A DNA stretch of 33,771 nucleotides, taken from IMG/VR virus record IMGVR_UViG_3300030389_001299, positions 1 through 33,771 of that record. One strand, written 5' to 3'. How positions within the stretch are numbered: the first letter of the stretch is position 1; every line of letters begins with the position of its first letter. Positions 14,935-19,075 of the stretch are shown in pieces. The notes under the pieces were generated by a model. It was not told the origin of the DNA. It made no database searches and saw nothing but the letters and a program-made list of their open reading frames with translations. The translations under genes were made by a program, and so were the position numbers. Source of the stretch: a virus.

Positions 14935-15542
14935 TTTTTTTCCAAAGCTTCCTTCAAGTCCGATGTTGTGTCCGTCTTCACTGTCTTGCGAATATAAGTC
15001 AGGGTAGCTTGTGATAATTCCATCCCTAAACGATAAAAAAAAACCATACAACCCATTACTACGTTAAGTGGCATTTCTTTCATCAATAGACTTATTTCAT
15101 CAGATGGTGAATAATCTGCAATCGTATATCTTTCTTTCTTTCTAAAATTAACTGGTCTGTAAAGTACAGCCATAGCTCTGTGCATATTTTGCCAATCACC
15201 AAGAAAGTTTTCTGCATCTACATATTCACCTAAACTCATATCATCTAATTTTGGTATGAATCCCATTTGCACATCTAGTAATTTAAATAATTGCACCAAT
15301 TCATAGTCTTTATCAAAAGCAGATGAAATAACATTCACCACTTTTATTACATCTTTGTAAGCAACCTTGTCAACCATCTTCTCTTCAATGCCACAGAAAT
15401 GCTCGATTAGCTTTTTGTTTATTGTCCTAGCATCTTTCTCAGGATCTAGCTTGTCTATGCTTTTTAGGTACTCTTGATATTGTCCAAGTGTAATCTCAGC
15501 TAGTGAGTTTGGCACAACAATCTTTACTTTTTCTTTTATCAT
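14796..15542 (-). CDS. Tail assembly chaperone, 0-frame product (248 aa)
   Basis: 248 residues. N-terminal part: VVPNSLAEITLGQYQEYLKS, then KLIEHFCGIEEKM, then the acidic PKLDDMSLGEYVDAENFLGD and YRPVNFRKKERYTI. I recall this as a standard flavobacterial phage protein upstream of tail genes. The C-terminal 45 residues (from about 204) overlap the -1 frame described separately; they look less protein-like and more G/C at third positions. In G/GT systems a minority of ribosomes shift and make a longer chaperone that binds the tape measure. The gene has a 207-bp non-coding leader, so it probably starts the tail operon. Confidence 0.72.
   Translation of the reverse strand: MIKEKVKIVVPNSLAEITLGQYQEYLKSIDKLDPEKDARTINKKLIEHFCGIEEKMVDKVAYKDVIKVVNVISSAFDKDYELVQLFKLLDVQMGFIPKLDDMSLGEYVDAENFLGDWQNMHRAMAVLYRPVNFRKKERYTIADYSPSDEISLLMKEMPLNVVMGCMVFFYRLGMELSQATLTYIRKTVKTDTTSDLKEALEKNGVGINQFMHSLEEMSENLTKLQNFRYTNVSPSSRLKNKKTISKDK
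14932..14941 (-). promoter_or_regulatory. Candidate -1 ribosomal slippery site A_AAA_AAT
   Basis: On the minus strand, GG-A7-TGG read in 0 frame as GAA AAA AAT gives the canonical heptamer A AAA AAT. After slipping one base back the next codon is TGG of the -1 frame. A second possible slip run of nine T (15035-15043, GG-T9-A) lies upstream in the same gene and leads into the same -1 frame. Confidence 0.6.
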
Positions 15543-15749
15543 AATATAATAACTTTGTTTCTATTTTGTGTATTGCACCAAGACAAATGACTCAGTGGCA
15601 TATCAATAAATAATTATATGTATTATACAGAATATTATCTGTTATGTACAATATTATACTGATACATACTTATACATAAAATAAAAAATATACTTACTTA
15701 TGTATTCTTATAATTATATATATATGTGCCATTAGGACAGTTGGAATAT
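15543..15749. other. AT-rich non-coding leader with large imperfect dyad
   Basis: About 207 bp without a gene, upstream of the tail operon. Arms at 15596-15617 and 15710-15731 form an inverted repeat (TGGCA[T/C]AT...TAATTAT, 18 of 22 positions agree by my count). A nested partial dyad with TATGTAT and AATATT lies inside. No perfect TTG-N-TAnnTTTG promoter is visible on the minus strand. It may hold the late promoter, an operator, or a replication or packaging site. Confidence 0.55.
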
Positions 15750-15953
15750 TTAATTATTCGTGGTGTAGTAATGACAATACAGTTCGTGGATCTTATCGTA
15801 AATTGTTTTTGCTGTATACGTTTGGGGTGATCTGATTATCGTTCCGTTATTGTAAATTTCAATATACATCTCTTTATTGTGTGTTGGCACTGGATACATC
15901 TTTATGCCATTTTCTAAACACCAACTAAAACAGATATGTGGTTCGACATTCAT
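15750..15953 (-). CDS. Small hypothetical protein (67 aa)
   Basis: 67 residues, MNVEPHICFSWCLENGIKMY at the N-terminus, followed by an aromatic-rich second half ending HELYCHYYTTNN. Three Cys and several Tyr; no membrane segment. The ATG lies only 4 bases after a TATATTTG box and directly behind the terminator of the previous gene, so the mRNA may be leaderless. The gene is a single-gene unit before a non-coding region. I do not recognise its family. Confidence 0.65.
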   Translation of the reverse strand: MNVEPHICFSWCLENGIKMYPVPTHNKEMYIEIYNNGTIIRSPQTYTAKTIYDKIHELYCHYYTTNN

Positions 15954-15957
15954 AAAG

Positions 15958-15965
15958 CAAATATA
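15958..15965 (-). promoter_or_regulatory. -7 box TATATTTG, 4 nt from the start codon
   Basis: A perfect TAnnTTTG element on the minus strand. The spacing to the ATG (CTTT) is the same length as at the ERF promoter. No TTG is seen 17-20 bases upstream, where a terminator stem lies instead, so the promoter may be weak or regulated. Confidence 0.5.
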
Positions 15966-15966
15966 G

Positions 15967-15992
15967 AAAAAAAGGGTAACATTATGCTACCC
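15967..15992 (-). terminator. Rho-independent terminator after the cysteine-peptidase-like gene
   Basis: Minus strand: GGGTAGCA pairs with TGTTACCC (one G-T pair) around a TAA loop, followed by seven T. It lies 9 bases past the stop of the 132-aa gene. Confidence 0.85.
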
Positions 15993-16000
15993 ATTTTTCT

Positions 16001-16399
16001 TTAGCTAGGTTTTCTCCAAGTTTTATATGGATACCATTCTCTACAATCCCAAATGTCTCTAACTAAACCTTGATCTAAACATACCACGTGCCTTGATAAT
16101 CTTACCACATAAGTGCAATCTTTACAAGCAGGATACTCTCTGAGGTTATAACCTACAATCTTTTTTTCAGGTATAAAACCTCTTTTCAACAAAAACTTTG
16201 TATAGTTCTCATTAGAATTAGGCATATACCCATCCTTATAAGAAGTCTCCCAAAGTTCTGTTCTGACGTCTTGGTAATCTTCACCAGTAGCTATCGCCAA
16301 AGCTCTGATCACACAATCGCCTACTCTGTCTTTTTTGTACTTCATTCTGAAGTACTGGTGTCGACCACCATCATCATAAATATAATCATTGTCTTTCAT
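16001..16399 (-). CDS. Papain-like cysteine peptidase-type protein (132 aa)
   Basis: 132 residues. It contains RVGDCVIRALAIATGEDYQD with candidate nucleophile Cys29 at the start of a helix, then LSRHVVCLDQG with His104, then RDIWDCREWYPYKTW with Asp115 or Asp118. Cys in G-D/N-C-x-x-R-A-L, followed by His and Asp in late strands, is the order of the papain/C39-like fold, and I recall phage proteins with this layout. It has its own promoter, leader and terminator, so it is expressed as a single gene. Substrate is unknown: a host protein, ubiquitin-like tag or peptidoglycan link cannot be told apart from the sequence. Confidence 0.7.
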   Translation of the reverse strand: MKDNDYIYDDGGRHQYFRMKYKKDRVGDCVIRALAIATGEDYQDVRTELWETSYKDGYMPNSNENYTKFLLKRGFIPEKKIVGYNLREYPACKDCTYVVRLSRHVVCLDQGLVRDIWDCREWYPYKTWRKPS

Positions 16400-16431
16400 A
16401 AGATGAATTTAATATTAAAAATTAGTTACAC

Positions 16432-16462
16432 CTAAGATACGAATAAAAAATGACATATGCAA
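16432..16462 (-). promoter_or_regulatory. Candidate promoter of the cysteine-peptidase-like gene
   Basis: Minus strand TTG (16462-16460), about 20 bases, then TATCTTAG (16439-16432), one mismatch to TAnnTTTG. A 32-nt leader follows; it contains an exact TATTAAATTCA copy of the iteron found near terL. TTGTCAGTTG, a box shared with two other promoters here, lies nearby on the plus strand. Confidence 0.5.
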
Positions 16463-16489
16463 ATTATTTTACAATTAATTGTCAGTTGG

Positions 16490-16740
16490 AACATCAGAGG
16501 TGTGTGGAGTCTTGGTTATTTATAGGCAACTAGCCATTTTTACCGAGAGTACCCCAAATAAATACTATTCAAGCATAATAAAAATATTAGCTCTAAGAGC
16601 TTCTAATATTTCGCTGGGGTTATGGTATCAAAATAAATTTTAATTGCATTAGGCGTTGTCTGAGGCGTAAAATTCGCCCTATTTGATATTTATTTAATCT
16701 CGCTTTCATTGATAATCAGCTAATTACAAAAATAAACCCA
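16490..16740. ncRNA. Structured non-coding region
   Basis: About 250 bp with no supported gene on either strand. It is clearly less A/T-rich than its flanks. Foldable elements: outer arms ACCCCA (16551-16556) and TGGGGT (16615-16620) enclose a perfect hairpin AATATTAG / CTAATATT (16583-16590, 16603-16610) with an inner AGCTCT-A-AGAGCT palindrome. Downstream, GGCG (16664-16667) pairs with CGCC (16675-16678). It could be a phage RNA, an RNA-binding or packaging site, or an origin. Strand is undecided. Confidence 0.4.
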
Positions 16741-16741
16741 T

Positions 16742-16765
16742 AAAAAAAGCCCTCAAAAAGAGGGC
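16742..16765 (-). terminator. Strong rho-independent terminator
   Basis: Minus strand GCCCTC-TTTTT-GAGGGC followed by seven T. It ends the small-gene cluster 17958-16794. Confidence 0.92.
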
Positions 16766-16767
16766 CT

Positions 16768-16805
16768 AAAGATTAATTTATTTTATTTAAAGATTAATTT
16801 ATTTT
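16768..16805. repeat. 21-bp tandem duplication at a gene end
   Basis: AAAGATTAATTTATTTT occurs at 16768-16784 and again at 16789-16805. The second copy contains the stop of the 42-aa gene; the first lies just past it, before the terminator. It looks like a slippage duplication. Confidence 0.8.
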
Positions 16806-16922
16806 CCAATAATTATCACGAAAAGCTAACTTTAATAGTGTTAAATATTCTTCTCTTGTGATATTATTATTTTTATACTTTTCTTTTAATAATTTATATT
16901 GTTTTAATTTATAATCAATCAT
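16794..16922 (-). CDS. Small hypothetical protein (42 aa)
   Basis: A 42-codon gene, MIDYKLKQYKLLKEKYKNNN and then ITREEYLTLLKLAF, forming two amphipathic helices rich in Lys and Tyr. The ATG at 16922 follows A/T-rich leader sequence (TAAATAATAAATAAAATG). It is the last gene before a strong terminator. The helix-turn-helix-like shape and basic charge would allow nucleic-acid or protein binding, but no family is recognised. Confidence 0.6.
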   Translation of the reverse strand: MIDYKLKQYKLLKEKYKNNNITREEYLTLLKLAFRDNYWKIN

Positions 16923-16934
16923 TTTATTTATTAT

Positions 16935-17207
16935 TTAATTTGTTATTGTTTCTATTTCGCAAAAGTCTAACACATAATCGTAAATAGCACGTTTAATTAA
17001 TTTGCCATCTAGATAAAATCTATATTCGTGCAAATTGGGTTTTATTTCTCTATGTGTTGTTTTAGTGTTAAAGAAGTTGTAAGATCTTTGTTTCGAAGTG
17101 CCAACAAAGCAATTTAATTCTCCGTGTTCCTTTATTCCGTAACTTTTATTACTTTGCTGATAAGCACAGCTGTTTATCTTGTTAAAAATTGGATATTGTT
17201 TTCTCAT
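16935..17207 (-). CDS. Hypothetical protein (90 aa)
   Basis: 90 residues with MRKQYPIFNKINSCAYQQSN at the N-terminus, a middle part with GTSKQRSYNFFNT, and a C-terminal EYRFYLDGKLIKRAIYDYVL. Mixed alpha/beta, basic, with three Cys. It lies in a run of four short co-directional genes between promoter 17999-18028 and terminator 16742-16765. No family recognised. Such runs usually carry early, non-essential host-takeover genes; that is an inference from context. Confidence 0.6.
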   Translation of the reverse strand: MRKQYPIFNKINSCAYQQSNKSYGIKEHGELNCFVGTSKQRSYNFFNTKTTHREIKPNLHEYRFYLDGKLIKRAIYDYVLDFCEIETITN

Positions 17208-17225
17208 TGTCTTTATATTTAGTTA

Positions 17226-17480
17226 TTAAAATATTATTTTCTCTTTATTTGTGTTAAATCCGATAAGACCATTTAATTTGATTTGAGCCTTTTTTTTAGT
17301 CATTTTATCATAATAAACATAATAATTAAGTATTTGCTCAATATATAAATCAAAAGGATGAAATCCACCTATTTTTTTATCCATTAAATCAGATAAAAAA
17401 TGACCTTGATTAGGGTTAAGTAAATATTGAATACGTAAGTATTCATTTACTATCAATTTTCGTGTTTTTGTATTGTACAT
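17226..17480 (-). CDS. Hypothetical protein (84 aa)
   Basis: 84 residues, predicted helical, with NEYLRIQYLLNPNQGHFLSD and then YIEQILNYYVYYDKMTKKKA. Aromatic- and Lys-rich, no Cys pair, no clear membrane segment. It starts one base downstream of the WYL_2-like gene and is probably co-translated with it. No family recognised. Confidence 0.6.
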   Translation of the reverse strand: MYNTKTRKLIVNEYLRIQYLLNPNQGHFLSDLMDKKIGGFHPFDLYIEQILNYYVYYDKMTKKKAQIKLNGLIGFNTNKEKIIF

Positions 17481-17481
17481 A

Positions 17482-17802
17482 TTATATAATATTTATAGTT
17501 TTATTGTTTCCTGTATCAACGTCAAAGAATTTAATATAAAATAAAGTATTGGAGTTTATTTTTCTCCATTGATTTATTGTCATATCAAATACTTTAAAAT
17601 GACCGTGTTTTTCTGGGTTATGTTTTGCACCTGTACCTTTAACACCAATTTTGACACCGCCTCTGAATTTACCAGTTCTTATTGATCCATCTTTTTTGAT
17701 AAAACCAGCACCAAAAATAAAACCCGTTTTAACGGCCTTTTCTACAAGTCTAAACTTATAGGAATTAGATAATTTACTTTTTGTTTTTTTATTTAGTTTC
17801 AT
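17482..17802 (-). CDS. Possible WYL_2 / SH3-like beta-barrel protein (106 aa)
   Basis: 106 residues. The centre reads FIKKDGSIRTGKFRGGVKIG, then a gap, then FKVFDMTINQWRKINSNTLF. This K-K-D-G-S-x-R-T opening with a later V-x-D-x-x-x-x-x-W-R-x-I block resembles the small phage proteins with an SH3-like barrel (DUF2693/WYL_2). The N-terminal 25 residues are very basic, which suggests nucleic-acid contact. It is the second gene of the promoter 17999-18028 unit. The family call is tentative; a profile search would decide it. Confidence 0.62.
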   Translation of the reverse strand: MKLNKKTKSKLSNSYKFRLVEKAVKTGFIFGAGFIKKDGSIRTGKFRGGVKIGVKGTGAKHNPEKHGHFKVFDMTINQWRKINSNTLFYIKFFDVDTGNNKTINII

Positions 17803-17829
17803 AATTTATTTATTTAGTTAATAATTAGT

Positions 17830-17958
17830 TTAAAATATTTCTTTTAATGTCTTTATAAATGGTTTAATAAATAAAGTAAATATTATTAAAGTCATAAGAC
17901 CAAAAAAAGGTATTAATAAAGTTGTAATTGTATTTATTTCGTTTAATGTCATTTTCAT
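17830..17958 (-). CDS. Small membrane protein (42 aa)
   Basis: A 42-codon gene starting at ATG 17958 behind an ACTAAAAATTATAATT leader like those of neighbouring genes. The protein has one hydrophobic segment (about residues 10-31, TTLLIPFFGLMTLIIFTLFI) and a basic end (KPFIKTLKEIF), so it should be an inner-membrane peptide with the C-terminus inside. It is the first gene after the promoter at 17999-18028. The reading frame starting at 18085 in another frame spans that promoter and is not used. Possible roles include superinfection exclusion or membrane modulation; unproven. Confidence 0.6.
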   Translation of the reverse strand: MKMTLNEINTITTLLIPFFGLMTLIIFTLFIKPFIKTLKEIF

Positions 17959-17998
17959 AATTATAATTTTTAGTTAATGTTATTTTAATTAGTTGAAA

Positions 17999-18028
17999 CA
18001 AATATATATAAAAAATTCCATATGACAA
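17999..18028 (-). promoter_or_regulatory. Flavobacterial-type promoter of the 17.8-16.8 kb unit
   Basis: Minus strand TTG (18028-18026), 19 bases, TATATTTG (18006-17999): a perfect match to TTG-N17/20-TAnnTTTG. The -33 region begins TTGTCA as in two other promoters of this genome. It lies about 40 bases upstream of the 42-aa membrane protein. Confidence 0.78.
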
Positions 18029-18085
18029 AATAAAAGCTAAAAAAATATTAATTAGTCTAAAAAAGTACTTTTTCGATTTTGGCAC

Positions 18086-18118
18086 AAAAAAACCCCCCTG
18101 TTGAATTCATAGAGGGGT
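18086..18118 (-). terminator. Rho-independent terminator of the 18.8-18.2 kb unit
   Basis: Minus strand CCCCT pairs with AGGGG around a 13-base loop containing GAATTC, followed by seven T. The left arm and loop are formed from a degenerate copy of the adjacent 17-bp repeat. Confidence 0.8.
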
Positions 18119-18162
18119 ATTAAATTCATAGGGGTATTAAATTCACATCCCTATTAAATTCA
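18099..18162. repeat. Iteron-like repeat cluster A
   Basis: TATTAAATTCA occurs at 18118-18128, 18135-18145 and 18152-18162, at an exact 17-base period. A degenerate copy (TGTTGAATTCA) lies at 18099-18109. The spacers are G4 or C3 runs. Cluster B with the same core is at 19007-19075, beyond the four small genes. Confidence 0.85.
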
Positions 18163-18165
18163 CAT

Positions 18166-18291
18166 TCACACTTTAACTTTGAATATGTTTCCGTTCATTT
18201 CTTCGACTACCTTTCTAACTTTTGAATCTTTCTTAAGTTTACTCAGATCCTTAGCTTTAAATCGTAGCCATATAAATTTATCTTTTTTCAT
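18166..18291 (-). CDS. Small hypothetical protein (41 aa)
   Basis: A 41-codon gene whose ATG overlaps the preceding stop (TAATG at 18289-18293). The protein is MKKDKFIWLRFKAKDLSKLK followed by KDSKVRKVVEEMNGNIFKVK and a final V. It is strongly basic, with a strand-helix-strand look. Last gene of the unit driven from 18836-18865; its stop touches the first repeat of cluster A. No family recognised. Confidence 0.6.
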   Translation of the reverse strand: MKKDKFIWLRFKAKDLSKLKKDSKVRKVVEEMNGNIFKVKV

Positions 18292-18458
18292 TATGTATAT
18301 TTTCTAAGTTGTTTATGAATATCATCGTAAGCTATTCTTGAATCCTCAATGGATTTTTCATTAAGCATAGATGCTATGAGAATTGATATCATTTGTTTCC
18401 TTTCGTATTCAGGTAAGCATAAAGCTTGACTCATTAGTTGTTTTGTATATTCATTCAT
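18291..18458 (-). CDS. Small helical protein (55 aa)
   Basis: 55 residues, MNEYTKQLMSQALCLPEYER and then KQMISILIASMLNEK. I place the start at ATG 18458 because the repeated leader ATATAAAATT precedes it exactly as it does two upstream genes; a TTG 15 bases upstream would put codons inside that leader. The protein is helical, with a C-terminal basic end. Coupled by TAATG to the next gene. No family recognised. Confidence 0.6.
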   Translation of the reverse strand: MNEYTKQLMSQALCLPEYERKQMISILIASMLNEKSIEDSRIAYDDIHKQLRKYT

Positions 18459-18473
18459 AATTTTATATTTCAA

Positions 18474-18674
18474 TTAGTAATATTTATTTTCTTTCTCATC
18501 GTGGAATTTTGACAACTGATTACACTTCGAGCAACAACCAGTACCAACTCCATATTTATCAACCTCTACATCTTCGTATGTTGGGAGTGCATTACAACAA
18601 TCTGAATAAAAAGTAACACCACAGAATTTGTAAAGTTCATCTAACCACCACCCATCTGATTCCATTTGATTCAT
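18474..18674 (-). CDS. Small zinc-ribbon-like protein (66 aa)
   Basis: 66 residues. Two cysteine pairs: SDCCNALP in the first half and TGCCSKCNQLSKF in the second, separated by an acidic strand. CC...CxxC spacing of this kind is a common phage zinc ribbon. The acidic start (NQMESDGWWLDELYKFCG) includes a further Cys. It is preceded by the repeated leader ACTAATTAAAATATAAAATT. A DNA- or protein-binding adaptor role is plausible; the target is unknown. Confidence 0.65.
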   Translation of the reverse strand: MNQMESDGWWLDELYKFCGVTFYSDCCNALPTYEDVEVDKYGVGTGCCSKCNQLSKFHDEKENKYY

Positions 18675-18693
18675 AATTTTATATTTTAATTAG

Positions 18694-18807
18694 TTATTCG
18701 TGATTATCGTAATCACTTTCATCTTCCCAAGAAGTTCCATTGTATCCAATGGCATCCCAGTAAGTCTGCCACATCGCATTAAGTATTTGTCTTTGTTTAT
18801 CTTTCAT
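18694..18807 (-). CDS. Small acidic protein (37 aa)
   Basis: A 37-codon gene, MKDKQRQILNAMWQTYWDAI, then a Gly/Asn turn and a very acidic end (WEDESDYDNHE). Three Trp in 37 residues. It is the first gene after a perfect promoter (18836-18865) and has the repeated leader ACTAATTAAAATATAAAATT. The size, acidity and early position resemble host-takeover peptides of other phages, but that is only analogy. No family recognised. Confidence 0.6.
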   Translation of the reverse strand: MKDKQRQILNAMWQTYWDAIGYNGTSWEDESDYDNHE

Positions 18808-18835
18808 AATTTTATATTTTAATTAGTTAATAGTA

Positions 18836-18865
18836 CAAATGTAATAATTATTTTGCAACTGACAA
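18836..18865 (-). promoter_or_regulatory. Flavobacterial-type promoter of the 18.8-18.2 kb unit
   Basis: Minus strand TTG (18865-18863), 19 bases, TACATTTG (18843-18836). The upstream element reads TTGTCAGTTG, identical over ten bases to that of the ERF promoter. Confidence 0.8.
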
Positions 18866-18901
18866 ATTTTATTTGAATTATTTTTTATGTAGCTTTGCAG
18901 A

Positions 18902-18935
18902 AATTAAAAAACCCTCTGAAAGTATCAAAGGGTTT
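18902..18935 (-). terminator. Rho-independent terminator downstream of terL
   Basis: Minus strand AAACCCT pairs with AGGGTTT around a 13-base loop, followed by a T run. It insulates the terminase unit from the next promoter. Confidence 0.82.
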
Positions 18936-18990
18936 CTTGTTAACTAATTATAATAACCAAAAATCAAATTATGAAAAAACATATTTGAAG
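18902..18990 (-). ncRNA. Candidate small RNA between terL and the next unit
   Basis: A perfect promoter (18997-19026) and the terminator at 18902-18935 enclose about 85 nt with no credible gene; only a 12-codon frame (MFFHNLIFGYYN) is present. The predicted transcript would start near 18990 and end in the terminator hairpin. Not similar to any RNA family I know. Confidence 0.45.
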
Positions 18991-18996
18991 TGAATC

Positions 18997-19026
18997 CAAA
19001 GATAGGTATTAAATTCATATATACAA
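18997..19026 (-). promoter_or_regulatory. Flavobacterial-type promoter overlapping an iteron
   Basis: Minus strand TTG (19026-19024), 19 bases, TATCTTTG (19004-18997). The spacer contains one full iteron copy (TGAATTTAATA on this strand, 19017-19007), so a protein bound there would block the promoter. Confidence 0.7.
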
Positions 19027-19075
19027 AATTTAGCCTATTAAATTCATACTATTAAATTCAAGGGTATTGAATTTA
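19007..19075. repeat. Iteron-like repeat cluster B
   Basis: TATTAAATTCA occurs at 19007-19017, 19036-19046 and 19050-19060, with a variant TATTGAATTTA at 19065-19075 that reaches the terL stop codon. Spacing is irregular (29, 14, 15), unlike the 17-base period of cluster A. Confidence 0.85.

Noticed and set aside
17864-18085. 73-codon minus-strand frame with GTG start near 18085
   Set aside because: It begins at the terminator, runs through a perfect promoter (17999-18028) and overlaps the better-supported 42-aa membrane protein in another frame.
18459-18473. TTG start five codons upstream of the 55-aa gene
   Set aside because: These codons are the repeated A/T-rich leader seen before two neighbouring genes; the ATG behind it is the consistent start.
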